The notes under the pieces were generated by a model. The model made no database searches. It was not told the origin of the DNA and worked only from the letters and a program-made list of their open reading frames with translations. Source: Paenalcaligenes hominis (GTDB taxonomy: Bacteria > Pseudomonadota > Gammaproteobacteria > Burkholderiales > Burkholderiaceae_B). From it: a stretch of DNA of 64,000 bases. Position numbers and translations under genes: made by a program. Location of the stretch: contig NZ_JAATIZ010000005.1 of NCBI RefSeq assembly GCF_011927625.1, positions 88,462 to 152,461 on the forward strand. The letters run 5' to 3'. Below, piece after piece: positions 1 to 9,420 of this stretch (its first letter is position 1; every line of letters starts with the position of its first letter).

Positions 1-1898
1 AGCAGTATGTGAACGCGGAAGCAGGCTTTGATGAGCCAAAAAAGGCATTAGATGGCGCACGCGAAATTTTAGCGCAACGCTTTGCCGAAGATGCCCATGT
101 GCTAGAGAACTTGCGTAGCTACCTCTGGCAGCACGGCTTGCTTTATGCTTCAGTCATGGAAGGCAAAGAGCAAGAAGGCGATAAGTTCAGAGACTGGTTT
201 GAGTTTTCTGAGCGACTTCAAACCCTGCCCTCGCACCGTGTGCTGGCTTTATTACGTGGACGACAACAGGGTATTTTGAATTTACGTTTAGGTTTAAGCG
301 AGGAAATGGAGGCTTTACAGCCGCACCCGTGTATCGAGCGGTTAATAAAACTGGTGAATATCCCTGCTGACTTTAGCGTAGAGGCTAGCCCACAACGCAA
401 GTGGTTGGCCGAGGTCAGTCGCATTGCGTGGCGCGTCAAACTGCTGACGGCCTTTGAAACTGAACTGATTGGCCGGTTACGCGAGGAAGCAGAAACCGAA
501 GCCACCCGTGTTTTTGCTGCGAATTTACGCGATTTACTCCTCAGTGCCCCAGCAGGCAACAAGCGGGTTTTAGGCTTAGACCCGGGTATTCGCACAGGGG
601 TAAAAGTCGCGGCTATTGATGAAACAGGAAAAGTGATTGCTACGGATACGGTTTACCCTTTTGGTGGCCGAAAAGATGTTCAGGGTACACAACGTACGCT
701 AGCGCAGTTAATCCGTCAGCATCACCTTGAACTTATTGCGATCGGCAACGGCACTGCCTCACGTGAAACCGAACAGCTTGTTAAAGAGCTATTAACTTCG
801 CAGTCTGATTTATCTCAGGTCCAACACATTGTGGTATCCGAAGCCGGCGCATCGGTCTACTCTGCTTCCGAGCTCGCTAGTCAAGAGTTCCCCGATCTGG
901 ATGTTAGCCTGCGCGGTGCCGTCTCTATTGCACGTCGTCTTCAAGACCCCCTAGCTGAACTCGTTAAAATCGACCCTAAAGCGATTGGGGTGGGTCAATA
1001 CCAACATGATGTGAACCAGCGAGAGCTTGAACGATCGCTTGACGCGGTCGTTGAGGACTGTGTAAACGCGGTGGGGGTAGATGTGAACACGGCCTCTTCT
1101 GCGTTATTAGCCCGTGTTTCAGGCCTCAACAAAACACTAGCAGAAAATATTGTGGAATGGCGGGACGAGTTTGGTGCTTTTCCTGACCGCCAGACCTTAT
1201 TAAAAGTAAAACGGTTTGGTCCTAAAACCTTTGAGCAGGCTGCCGGTTTTCTACGCATCTTAAACGGCACCAACCCCCTAGATGCTTCAGCTGTACACCC
1301 AGAGGCCTACCCAGTGGCTCAACAAATTTTGCAAAAAGCTGCAGCCTCTGCTGCAGAGGTAATTGGTAAGACCAATGCGTTAAAAGGGTTATCACCCAAT
1401 GACTTTATCAACGAACAGTTTGGTTTACCGACCGTGCAAGATATTTTTATTGAATTAGAGCGGCCTGGCCGTGACCCGCGGCCCGAGTTCAAAACCGTGC
1501 AATTTTTGGAAGGGGTAACGGAAATCAAAGACTTACGTGTAGGCATGGTGCTCGAAGGCGTCGTCAGTAATGTGGCCAACTTTGGTGCTTTTGTAGATAT
1601 TGGCGTACACCAAGACGGTTTGGTGCATATCTCGGCCTTATCCAATAAGTTTGTATCGGATCCACGTGAGGTCGTGCGTGTGGGGCAAACCGTCCAAGTC
1701 AAAGTACTGGAAGTCGATGAGGCTCGTAAACGGATTAGCCTAACCATGCGCTTAGATGAGCCGGCAGCCCCCACAAGAAAAAACGCTAACCCTAACCCCA
1801 AAGCATCGCGCCCTGCGCGCTCTGAACGCACTGAACGCAAAGCACCCGATGCCGATAACAATGCCATGGCAGCCGCTTTTGCCAAGCTAAAACGTTAA
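1..1898 (+). CDS. tex: Tex-family transcription accessory / RNA-binding protein (5' end outside window)
   Basis: This is the C-terminal ~630 residues of a Tex protein, a cytoplasmic nucleic-acid-binding factor implicated in transcription and RNA metabolism (family knowledge). The reading frame is open to the first base of the window, so the GTG at 9 is not a true start and roughly 140-150 residues are missing. Visible in order: the YqgF/RNase H-like domain starting near residue 184 with [11 protein letters not shown]; a helix-hairpin-helix region around residues 350-430 ([20 protein letters not shown]); and an S1 domain near residues 505-580 with [16 protein letters not shown]. The tail is basic and low complexity ([11 protein letters not shown]). 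tyrA follows after 11 bases, probably co-transcribed. Confidence 0.95.
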   Translation, partial: QYVNAEAGFDEPKKALDGAREILAQRFAEDAHVLENLRSYLWQHGLLYASVMEGKEQEGDKFRDWFEFSERLQTLPSHRVLALLRGRQQGILNLRLGLSEEMEALQPHPCIERLIKLVNIPADFSVEASPQRKWLAEVSRIAWRVKLLTAFETELIGRLREEAETEATRVFAANLRDLLLSAPAGNKRVLGLDPGIRTGVKVAAIDETGKVIATDTVYPFGGRKDVQGTQRTLAQLIRQHHLELIAIGNGTASRETEQLVKELLTSQSDLSQVQHIVVSEAGASVYSASELASQEFPDLDVSLRGAVSIARRLQDPLAELVKIDPKAIGVGQYQHDVNQRELERSLDAVVEDCVNAVGVDVNTASSALLARVSGLNKTLAENIVEWRDEFGAFPDRQTLLKVKRFGPKTFEQAAGFLRILNGTNPLDASAVHPEAYPVAQQILQKAAASAAEVIGKTNALKGLSPNDFINEQFGLPTVQDIFIELERPGRDPRPEFKTVQFLEGVTEIKDLRVGMVLEGVVSNVANFGAFVDIGVHQDGLVHISALSNKFVSDPREVVRVGQTVQVKVLEVDEARKRISLTMRLDEPAAPTRKNANPNPKASRPARSERTERKAPDADNNAMAAAFAKLKR

Positions 1899-1909
1899 GA
1901 GTTATTCCC

Positions 1910-2776
1910 ATGCATTTGGCATTACTCGGATGTGGCTTGATGGGTGGCTCATTTGCTTTAGCCGCTTTGCGCTCTGGCCTAGTCACTAAGGTGACGGGTT
2001 ACTCTGTGCCACAGCATTCGGCAGAGCACTTTTTACAACAAGGCGTCATCCATCAAATGGCCACGAGTGCTGCGGCAGCGGTACAAAAAGCCGATGTGGT
2101 GTTGATTGCCACACCAGTGGCCGCCATCCCTGTTGTGCTGCAACAGATTGCCCCGGCTCTACCTCAGCATTGCTTGATTATGGATGTGGGCAGTACTAAA
2201 CGCAGCGTACAACGCGCTGCTAAAAAGATATTAGGCGCCCATGCCCGGTTTTTTGTACCGACTCACCCTATTGCAGGCAAGGAACAAGCTGGCCATGCCG
2301 AGCCCCGGGCTACACTGTATCAGGACAAAACAGTAGTGCTTTGCCCCGATGCAGACACCGACTCACACGCGCTGGCTCTAGCGCATCAGCTTTGGCAACA
2401 TGCCGGTGCCCGTACGACTGAACTCAGTGCTGCGGCCCATGATAGAGGCTTAGCTGCTGTCAGCCACCTGCCCCATTTGGTGGCATTTGCCTATATGGAT
2501 GCGTTATTAAACCAACCCGATCACACAGCGCTCTTAGATTTAGGCGGTCCTGGATTTAGGGACTTTTCACGCATCGCAGGCTGTGAAGCCAGTATTTGGC
2601 GTGATATTTTAATTGATAATCAAGATGAGGTTCTGCCGCTTTTAAATGCTGTACGCCAGTCCCTAGATCACCTCGAAGCACTTATTACACAATCCCAACC
2701 TGATGTGCTGGAGCCGGTTTTGCAACGAGCCAGTCAAGCACGGATTCATTGGAAAAAGGAGAAAAACAATGTTTAA
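1910..2776 (+). CDS. tyrA: Prephenate/arogenate dehydrogenase (TyrA family)
   Basis: A 288-residue NAD(P)-dependent dehydrogenase expected to convert prephenate to 4-hydroxyphenylpyruvate (or arogenate to tyrosine). The N-terminus holds the Rossmann dinucleotide motif GCGLMGGSFA (residues 6-15). VMDVGSTK (about residue 95) and the catalytic-type histidine segment THPIAGKE (about 121) are typical of the family. The chain is the short monofunctional form, with no chorismate mutase or AroA domain fused. It starts 11 bases after tex and its stop overlaps the next gene by 8 bases. Substrate preference (prephenate versus arogenate) cannot be read from the sequence. Confidence 0.9.
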   Translation: MHLALLGCGLMGGSFALAALRSGLVTKVTGYSVPQHSAEHFLQQGVIHQMATSAAAAVQKADVVLIATPVAAIPVVLQQIAPALPQHCLIMDVGSTKRSVQRAAKKILGAHARFFVPTHPIAGKEQAGHAEPRATLYQDKTVVLCPDADTDSHALALAHQLWQHAGARTTELSAAAHDRGLAAVSHLPHLVAFAYMDALLNQPDHTALLDLGGPGFRDFSRIAGCEASIWRDILIDNQDEVLPLLNAVRQSLDHLEALITQSQPDVLEPVLQRASQARIHWKKEKNNV

Positions 2777-3743
2777 ACCTACATTACGACGTACTGTGGT
2801 GGCTGTGGCAGCCCTGTGTTTGTCTGGTGCTGCTTTGGCCCAGCAAAACGTAACTCGTATTATTGTGCCTTTTGCAGCAGGCGGCCCGATTGATGTCACC
2901 GCGCGCGTCTTAGCTGAAGGGGTTAAAGACGAGCTGGGCACAGTCATTATTGAAAATAAGCCGGGTGCAGGCGGTAATATTGGTTCGGATTACGTTGCTA
3001 AAGCTAAACCCGATGGTAAAACCATCGGTATTGCAACGCTAGCTTCACATGCGGTCAATCCTTGGATCTACTCACAAATCCCTTACGATGCCGACAAAGA
3101 CTTTGCTGCCGTCACCATGATGGTCAATGTGCCTAACGTTCTCGTTATGAATACCTTGCATGCAGAAAAGTTGGGTATCAACTCTGTTGAAGAGCTCATT
3201 GCTTATGCCAAAGCGAATCCAAACAAGTTGAACTACGGCTCGGGGGGTAATGGTAGCGGCGGTCACTTGGCAGGTGAGCTATTCAAAAAGCAAGCAGGTA
3301 TCGACATTATGCATATTCCTTATAATGGCGGTGCTCCTGCACAACTGGCCCTGCTTTCTGCTGAGGTAGATTTTACTTTTGATAACCTTGCCACAGCGGC
3401 GCCTAATATTAATGCTGGTAAGCTCAAAGCATTAGCTGTTACAACGGATGAGCGTTCCGACGTGTTACCTGATGTGCCTACAGTCAAAGAAAGCGGCTTA
3501 GAAAACTTTTCTGTTTCCACTTGGTGGGGGCTGGTTGCACCCGCTAATACCCCTAAAGAAGAGATCGATAAACTCAATGCGGCGTTTAGCGCTGCTATGA
3601 AGTCCGAGCAAGCCCAAGAACGTTTTGCGAATTTACTCGTGACTCCGGCTCCTAACACCCCCGCTGAGTTTGATGAATTCATGCGCGAAGAACGCACCCG
3701 CTACAAGCAAATCGTTGAAGACGCCGGCGCACAGGTAGACTAA
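2769..3743 (+). CDS. Bug/TctC-family extracytoplasmic solute-binding protein
   Basis: A 324-residue periplasmic binding protein of the Bug (TctC) family, which is greatly expanded in Alcaligenaceae and usually captures small carboxylates. The start at 2769 is preferred over the upstream in-frame codon at 2703: it has an AAGGAG ribosome site and gives a clean signal peptide (LRRTVVAVAALCLSGAALAQ, cleavage after the last Ala). Mature-domain hallmarks are VPFAAGGPIDVTAR, ENKPGAGGNIGSDYVAKAKPDG and HIPYNGGAPAQLALLSAEVD. No tctA/tctB membrane genes are nearby, as is usual for orphan Bug proteins. The gene overlaps the tyrA stop, so it is probably translationally coupled. The ligand is unknown. Confidence 0.9.
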   Translation: MFKPTLRRTVVAVAALCLSGAALAQQNVTRIIVPFAAGGPIDVTARVLAEGVKDELGTVIIENKPGAGGNIGSDYVAKAKPDGKTIGIATLASHAVNPWIYSQIPYDADKDFAAVTMMVNVPNVLVMNTLHAEKLGINSVEELIAYAKANPNKLNYGSGGNGSGGHLAGELFKKQAGIDIMHIPYNGGAPAQLALLSAEVDFTFDNLATAAPNINAGKLKALAVTTDERSDVLPDVPTVKESGLENFSVSTWWGLVAPANTPKEEIDKLNAAFSAAMKSEQAQERFANLLVTPAPNTPAEFDEFMREERTRYKQIVEDAGAQVD

Positions 3744-3772
3744 TCCAGTTTCCGCACGTGCTGCTTTGTCAT

Positions 3773-3796
3773 CAAGCCCCTCTACTGAGGGGCTTG
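3773..3796. terminator. Bidirectional hairpin between convergent genes
   Basis: CAAGCCCCTC (3773-3782), loop TACT, GAGGGGCTTG (3787-3796): a perfect 10-bp stem. It sits between the Bug gene and the convergent lysR gene and overlaps the lysR stop codon. No long T tract follows on either strand, so its strength is uncertain. Confidence 0.6.
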
Positions 3797-4693
3797 TGCC
3801 ATCAACTGCTTTAAACGATGAACTACCCATTCAATAAACGTATCCATGACATCGGGCAGTTGACGCCCTCGCATGACTTGGACTTGTAATACGCGAGCAT
3901 GCATTTCCGTATTGCGCATAGGAATCGCCACTAACTCATAGTCGTGCAAAAGCCCTGCTACTGAAGTATAGCTGGCAAATAAAACGGCTTGGCTATGTTT
4001 AACATACGCATGTAAGGCCTCAGCATGGTTACTGATCACACTTGGTTCTACCCATTTACCAATCCGGTTGCATGCCAGTTGGTAAAGTTTATGGGTCGAT
4101 GTGTCTTGGTCTGTTAGGGCTAGCGGGAAGCGTTGGATATCGTCTAACTGTAAACGCTTGCGCTTAGCTAAAGGATGATGCTTGCTCATTACTGCCAATG
4201 CCGAAGCACTACACGCATAGCGAACCTCTACCGCGTCGCTGGGGGTAGTACTAAAAGTGATGGCTATGTCGGACTCCCCCGTCGCCACCCGCTCGGTGGC
4301 CACTTTCGCACTACTAACAAAAATACTAAATCGCGTCTCTGGATATTGTTGAGTAAAACGCGCCATCACATAGGGCGCTAAATCATGAGCCACCCCTTGG
4401 GTACAAGCGACCCGAATTGGTTGCTTGCCCGCGTCGTTAAGCTCGGCGATTGCATGAAATGTGGCTTCGGTTTCTAGATTAACGCGCCGTACGTGTTTTA
4501 AGAGCATCTGCCCTGCTGCGGTTAAATGCATGCCTCGTGAGCTACGATCAAATAACGCGGTACCTACGCGTTTTTCTAATTGATTTATTTGACGACTGAC
4601 AGCAGAAACGGCCACATCCAATGACTCGGCAGCCCCACTTAAGCTGCCTCGTTGAGCCACTTCATAGAAATATTTAAAGGCTAATGATTGCAT
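3782..4693 (-). CDS. LysR-family transcriptional regulator
   Basis: A 303-residue LysR-type regulator. The N-terminal winged helix-turn-helix is plain (residues 1-60: AFKYFYEVAQRGSLSGAAESLDVAVSAVSRQI), followed by a linker helix and an effector-binding domain of periplasmic-binding-protein fold (about residues 90-290). It is divergent from the peptide transporter operon starting at 4876 and convergent with the Bug gene. By the usual LysR logic it probably controls the transporter operon and itself from the shared 182-bp region. The effector cannot be deduced; a peptide or amino acid derivative is an inference from the neighbours. Confidence 0.92.
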   Translation of the reverse strand: MQSLAFKYFYEVAQRGSLSGAAESLDVAVSAVSRQINQLEKRVGTALFDRSSRGMHLTAAGQMLLKHVRRVNLETEATFHAIAELNDAGKQPIRVACTQGVAHDLAPYVMARFTQQYPETRFSIFVSSAKVATERVATGESDIAITFSTTPSDAVEVRYACSASALAVMSKHHPLAKRKRLQLDDIQRFPLALTDQDTSTHKLYQLACNRIGKWVEPSVISNHAEALHAYVKHSQAVLFASYTSVAGLLHDYELVAIPMRNTEMHARVLQVQVMRGRQLPDVMDTFIEWVVHRLKQLMAQAPQ

Positions 4694-4729
4694 CTAATTA
4701 CGCTTGTGATCCTCTAAAACATACGGTTT

Positions 4730-4745
4730 AGTCTTATCTAAGACT
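4730..4745. promoter_or_regulatory. Palindrome AGTCTTATCTAAGACT in the lysR/ABC operon intergenic region
   Basis: A 16-bp palindrome with 7-bp arms around a TC centre. Its core GTCTTATCTAAGAC differs at one base from the GTCTTATATAAGAC in front of acnB. It may be an operator for the GntR protein at 27348-28106, or for the adjacent LysR protein. Confidence 0.5.
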
Positions 4746-4875
4746 CGGGTTATCCCTAAATACTCTTTCTAATAAAAGCAAAGCTATCTCTCATTCTTGT
4801 TATTGTATAGAAAGATTACGCTCTATATACTTGCACACTCAATTTATTAATAATCGTTGATTCTTTGGAGACACT

Positions 4876-6489
4876 ATGAGTCTACGTTTTACTGCGAAGG
4901 CTGTATCGATCAGCATAGCGTGCGCTTGGGCCTCAATGGCCTCCGCCCAGACCTTAAAGGTTGGTTTAGCGTCTGAGCCTACTGCTATCGACCCGCACTA
5001 CCATCAAACTACGCCTAACGAGGCGTTAATTGCTCACATTTTCGAGCCGTTAGTGCGCATGAGTCCTGACATGGAACTGCAACCCGCCTTAGCTGAAACC
5101 TGGGAAGCTACCGATGACCACACTTGGACATTCAAACTAGACAAAAATGCCAAGTTTTCAAACGGCGAGCCATTTACTGCCGACGATGTGATTTTTAGTT
5201 TCTGTAGAATCCATAACAATGAAACCGGGATTGCTGGAGGCTTTGTCAACACGGCCAACCGCATTAAAGCCATCGAAGCCCCCGATGCCTATACGGTTAA
5301 ACTGACTACTGAAAACCCGTACCCTGTCCTGCCCAACGAGTTGGCTCGTATTCCGATGATCTGGAACGGCATTGCTGAACACGGCGACCTCAGTTACACC
5401 CCTAAAGAAGGCTGTGGCGTAACAGGCCCTTGGCCCGAAGTGAATTCTTTTAACCAAGGCACTGCGGTAATTGGTACTGGCCCCTACACATTGAAATCGT
5501 ATGTAAAAGGTTCAACCATAGAACTGAGCCGTAACGATAACTACTGGGGCACCAAGCCTGATTGGGAAACTGTTCGCTTAACTTCTGTCCCTAGCGATGG
5601 CCCTCGCTTAACGGGCTTGCTAGCGGGTGACTTTGATTTAATTGAAAACCCAGCAGCACGCGATTTAAAACGCATTAGTGACAGCGGCTTTGAATACACC
5701 ATTAAGCCCTCTGTACGTGTGATGTTCTTCCAACTTGATGCGGGGCGTGAGCAAAGTCCTCTAGTCAAGTCACCTAAAGGTGACAACCCACTCCAGAACG
5801 CTAAAGTGCGTCAAGCCATGTCCTTGGCTATCGATCGCAAAGCCATTATTGAACGCATTATGGACGGCGTAGCAACACCGGCGAATCAATACATTCCTGT
5901 AGGCATGTTTGGCTCTATTACTGACGCCCCCGATCTGCCCTACGATCCTAAAAAAGCTAAAGAGCTCTTAACTGAAGCCGGCTACCCGGATGGCTTTGAG
6001 CTGACCTTATCGGCCACCAATGATCGTTATATTAACGATGCGCAGTTGACCCAAGCCGTTGCTCAATACCTCACACGTATCGGCATCAAAACACAGGTTG
6101 ATACCATGACGCGTTCTGTGTATTTTCCTAAACGCGCTAAACGTGAGTTCAGTGCATCACTAGGTGGTTGGGGTTCCGAGACCGGTGAAGCTAGCAACTT
6201 CTTACAGTACTGGGTTACCACCACCAATAAAGATTTAGGTGTAGGTAGCAGTAACTACGGTGCGTACTCTAATCCTGAGCTCGATAAGTTGTACCTCGAA
6301 GCGACCCGCACATTGGATGACACAAAACGCAGCCAATTACTCCAAGAGGCCGTTAAGTTGTCTATCGATGACATGGGGCACATCCCTCTGCACTTTGAGA
6401 GTGGGGTATGGGCTTATCGCAAAGGCATCAATTACGTAGGCCGTGCTGACCAACGTACTATTGCTACCAATGCAACGCTGGCTAAATAA
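4876..6489 (+). CDS. ABC transporter periplasmic peptide-binding protein (DppA/OppA family)
   Basis: A 537-residue SBP_bac_5 family protein that captures a peptide or related solute in the periplasm. It has a signal peptide (residues 1-24, ending ASMASAQ), then LKVGLASEPTAIDPHYHQTT, EPLVRMSPDMELQPALAETW and the YWG...VRQAMSLAIDRKAI signature typical of DppA/OppA-like proteins. A TTTGGAG ribosome site precedes the ATG. It heads a five-gene operon (two permeases, two ATPases, M20 peptidase). Since a Zn-peptidase closes the operon, the substrate is probably a peptide or N-acyl/glutamyl amino acid; this is inference. Confidence 0.92.
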   Translation: MSLRFTAKAVSISIACAWASMASAQTLKVGLASEPTAIDPHYHQTTPNEALIAHIFEPLVRMSPDMELQPALAETWEATDDHTWTFKLDKNAKFSNGEPFTADDVIFSFCRIHNNETGIAGGFVNTANRIKAIEAPDAYTVKLTTENPYPVLPNELARIPMIWNGIAEHGDLSYTPKEGCGVTGPWPEVNSFNQGTAVIGTGPYTLKSYVKGSTIELSRNDNYWGTKPDWETVRLTSVPSDGPRLTGLLAGDFDLIENPAARDLKRISDSGFEYTIKPSVRVMFFQLDAGREQSPLVKSPKGDNPLQNAKVRQAMSLAIDRKAIIERIMDGVATPANQYIPVGMFGSITDAPDLPYDPKKAKELLTEAGYPDGFELTLSATNDRYINDAQLTQAVAQYLTRIGIKTQVDTMTRSVYFPKRAKREFSASLGGWGSETGEASNFLQYWVTTTNKDLGVGSSNYGAYSNPELDKLYLEATRTLDDTKRSQLLQEAVKLSIDDMGHIPLHFESGVWAYRKGINYVGRADQRTIATNATLAK

Positions 6490-6524
6490 AAAATAGATGT
6501 TGTAGGCTGACTAAGGAGTTTATT

Positions 6525-7502
6525 TTGGCCGTTTTTATTGTTCGCAGATTACTACAAAGCCTAATGGTGTTATTGGCAGTATCTGTGGTGGTGTTTTTTG
6601 CAGTATACGCCGTGGGTGATCCCATTGAACTATTAGTCAGCCCTGACGTGGGTCAAGATCAGCGCGATGCGCTGATCGCCCGTCTTGGGTTAGATCTACC
6701 TATCTGGCAACAATACCTGCACTTTTTATGGCGTGCGCTACATGGCGATTTAGGTAACTCCTTTGTCCATGGTATGCCTGCTGTTGAACTGATTTTGCAG
6801 CGTTTCCCCGCCACCCTTGAGCTAGTCGTGGTGGCTATCAGTTTGACCTGTATTTTAGGTATTCCTCTAGGCTTGATTGCCGGTTTACACCGCGATAACT
6901 TGCTCGGCAAAAGCATTATGAATACGTCTATCTTGGGTTTTTCTTTGCCTAATTTCTGGCAAGGGATGGTTTTCATCTTACTGTTTGCTGTTTGGCTAGG
7001 CTGGCTGCCTGCTTCAGGCCGTGGCCCTACGGTCGAGTTCTTAGGCATGCGTCTCAGCATTTTTAGCCCTGAAGGCTGGCGTCATATTGCCTTACCTGCG
7101 GTGAACTTAGCCATTGCCAATATTGCTCTGGTATTGCGTATGACGGCTTCTGGTGTTAGCGAAGCACAAAGTCAAGACTACGTGCGTTTTGCTCGTGCTA
7201 AAGGGGTTAAACCAGGCCGTATCGTACGTCGTCACATCTTACGCAACATCATGATTCCTGTTGTGACTGTGATTGGTATGGAGTTTGGTTCGCTCATTGC
7301 TTACTCCACTATTACGGAAACCGTTTTCTCTTGGCCTGGCATGGGTAAGCTTTTGATTGATAGTGTGTATCAACTTGATCGCCCTGTGGTGGTGGCCTAT
7401 GTGATGCTCGTCACCATGCTTTTTGTTGTGATTAACCTAGTGGTGGATATTTTGTACGCCCTGCTTGATCCTCGTGTTCAACTCTTGGAGCCTAGCGCCT
7501 AA
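6525..7502 (+). CDS. ABC transporter permease (DppB/OppB type)
   Basis: A 325-residue inner-membrane permease with six predicted membrane segments, starting at the first one (VFIVRRLLQSLMVLLAVSVVV). The BPD_transp_1 coupling motif region EAQSQDYVRFARAKGVKPGRI (about residues 212-232) marks the contact with the ATPase. The start is a TTG at 6525 with AAGGAG six bases upstream; no better ATG exists. It pairs with the next gene, whose ATG overlaps its stop by one base (TAATG), so translation is coupled. Confidence 0.92.
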   Translation: MAVFIVRRLLQSLMVLLAVSVVVFFAVYAVGDPIELLVSPDVGQDQRDALIARLGLDLPIWQQYLHFLWRALHGDLGNSFVHGMPAVELILQRFPATLELVVVAISLTCILGIPLGLIAGLHRDNLLGKSIMNTSILGFSLPNFWQGMVFILLFAVWLGWLPASGRGPTVEFLGMRLSIFSPEGWRHIALPAVNLAIANIALVLRMTASGVSEAQSQDYVRFARAKGVKPGRIVRRHILRNIMIPVVTVIGMEFGSLIAYSTITETVFSWPGMGKLLIDSVYQLDRPVVVAYVMLVTMLFVVINLVVDILYALLDPRVQLLEPSA

Positions 7503-8434
7503 TGAAAACTGATCAACTTGAGTCACCTGTGCAACCAGCGGCTATCCCTACCGTGCAACCAGTACAAAGCACACCGCAGCGTCAAAAAATCTTAAAAAGT
7601 TTGCGCAGCCGTCCTTCTACCAAACGCTGCTTGATTGCTTTATTTTTATTAATTGCTGTGGTGTTAGTGGCGCCCTATTTTGCGCCTCAAAACCCCTATG
7701 ACCTATTGGCCTTAGATATTATGGACGGGCGCCTGCCGCCGGGCTCAGAAAGCTTCTCGGGTCAAACCTATTGGTTAGGTACCGACTCACAAGGTCGAGA
7801 CATGCTAAGCGCTATTTTATATGGCCTACGCATCAGTCTACTGGTCGGTTTAGGCGCAGTTATTATTTCTGCCATTATTGGCATGATGATGGGCTTAATT
7901 GCTGCCTTTCATGGTGGTTGGGTAGATAGTCTTATCATGCGCACCGTGGACTTTATTTTAGGCTTCCCCACCATTTTAGTTGCCCTTGTGCTGCTTTCGG
8001 TGTTGGGTAAAGGTATTGATAAAGTCATTATTGCTTTGGTGATCGTGCAATGGGCTAATTACGCTCGTATTATGCGCGGCCGTGCTTTACAAGAACGCCG
8101 CAAAGAATACATTGAAGCCGCCACCAACCTAGGGTTCTCGTCATGGCGCATCATGTTTAAACACCTGATGCCAAACTGTTTTGGCCCCATCATGGTGTTT
8201 GCCACTATCCAAATTGCTACCGCAATTGTGCTTGAGGCAACCCTTTCATTCCTAGGGGTTGGGGTACCCGTCACCGAGCCATCCTTAGGTTTACTCATTT
8301 CCAGTGGCTTTGAGTTCTTACTGTCTGGTGATTACTGGATCAGTATCTTCCCCGGTGTCGCTTTATTGTTGCTTATTTTATCGATCAATATCGTGGGCGA
8401 TCGCCTACGTGAAAGTTTGGATCCACGACGCTAA
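7502..8434 (+). CDS. ABC transporter permease (DppC/OppC type)
   Basis: The second, 310-residue membrane subunit of the transporter. A proline/glutamine-rich cytoplasmic N-terminus of about 40 residues precedes the first membrane helix (CLIALFLLIAVVLVAPYF). The conserved segment WLGTDSQGRDMLSAILYGLR and the ATPase-coupling loop EYIEAATNLGFSSWRIMFKH are typical of DppC. It overlaps the upstream permease stop and the downstream ATPase start (TAATG) by one base each, showing a tightly coupled operon. Confidence 0.92.
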   Translation: MKTDQLESPVQPAAIPTVQPVQSTPQRQKILKSLRSRPSTKRCLIALFLLIAVVLVAPYFAPQNPYDLLALDIMDGRLPPGSESFSGQTYWLGTDSQGRDMLSAILYGLRISLLVGLGAVIISAIIGMMMGLIAAFHGGWVDSLIMRTVDFILGFPTILVALVLLSVLGKGIDKVIIALVIVQWANYARIMRGRALQERRKEYIEAATNLGFSSWRIMFKHLMPNCFGPIMVFATIQIATAIVLEATLSFLGVGVPVTEPSLGLLISSGFEFLLSGDYWISIFPGVALLLLILSINIVGDRLRESLDPRR

Positions 8435-9420
8435 TGAATCAGACTCATTTATTAACTGTAAACAATTTGCAAACGGCGTTTCATACCGAAGCAGGCGCCT
8501 GGTTAGCCGTCGACGGGGTCAACCTTCAGGTCAAACGAGGCGAAATTTTAGGTCTAGTGGGGGAATCTGGTTCGGGAAAATCCGTGACTGGGTTTTCCCT
8601 GCTAGGCTTAATCGACCCGCCGGGTGAAGTCATAGAGGGTCAGGTCATTTTCAACGGTCAAGACTTACGTCAAAGTAGCGAAGAGCAATTGCGACAACTG
8701 CGTGGTGACCGTATTGCCATGATCTTTCAAGATCCACTGATGACCTTAAATCCTGTCTTGAAAGTGGGGGAACAAATGATGGAGGCAATCTTCACGCATT
8801 ATCCCCAAACGAGTAAAGCCGAAGCCAGACAACGCTGCTGCGACGCTCTGGCTCAGGTAGGTATCCCCGCGCCCGAGTCACGCCTTGACAATTACCCCCA
8901 TGAATTCTCGGGCGGCATGCGTCAACGCGTAGCGATTGCGATTGCCATGCTGAACAAGCCAGATTTAATCATTGCTGATGAGCCGACTACTGCCTTAGAC
9001 GTGACGATTCAAGCGCAAATTCTGTATGAAATACAAAAATTGTGTAAAGAACAAAACACGGCTTTGATTTGGATCACACACGACCTTGGGGTGGTTGCAG
9101 AATTAGCCGATAACGTAGCAGTTATGTATGCAGGTCGCATTGTGGAGTACGGCGCGGTGGACGACGTATTAAGTCAGCCCATTCATCCTTATACCCAAGG
9201 CCTACTGAACTCCATGCCTGGTACCAGTCAGCCAGGAACACGACTACAGCAAATTGATGGCATGGCGCCCACCTTAACAAGCCGTGAGCAGGGCTGCACC
9301 TTTAGACCGCGTTGTGCTCAAGCGCATCCTTCGTGTGCAGACGCCCCTCCCCCTGAAACGCATTTAGCGGGACGCCAATACCGCTGTTATTTCCCTCTGC
9401 ATCTTGAGGTTGCATCATGA
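8434..9420 (+). CDS. Peptide ABC transporter ATP-binding protein (DppD/OppD type)
   Basis: A 328-residue cytoplasmic ATPase energising peptide uptake. Walker A is GESGSGKS (about residue 44), the ABC signature is FSGGMRQRVAIA, Walker B is LIIADEPTTALD, and the switch histidine lies in WITHDLG. The C-terminal oligopeptide-transporter motif GCTFRPRCAQAHPSC (about residues 288-302) supplies the cysteines that bind an Fe-S cluster in some DppD proteins. It partners with the next gene, which overlaps it by four bases (ATGA). Confidence 0.93.
   Translation: MNQTHLLTVNNLQTAFHTEAGAWLAVDGVNLQVKRGEILGLVGESGSGKSVTGFSLLGLIDPPGEVIEGQVIFNGQDLRQSSEEQLRQLRGDRIAMIFQDPLMTLNPVLKVGEQMMEAIFTHYPQTSKAEARQRCCDALAQVGIPAPESRLDNYPHEFSGGMRQRVAIAIAMLNKPDLIIADEPTTALDVTIQAQILYEIQKLCKEQNTALIWITHDLGVVAELADNVAVMYAGRIVEYGAVDDVLSQPIHPYTQGLLNSMPGTSQPGTRLQQIDGMAPTLTSREQGCTFRPRCAQAHPSCADAPPPETHLAGRQYRCYFPLHLEVAS

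Noticed and set aside
1319..1885. 188-residue minus-strand ORF antisense to tex
   Set aside because: It lies entirely within the S1 domain part of tex and shows no family features.
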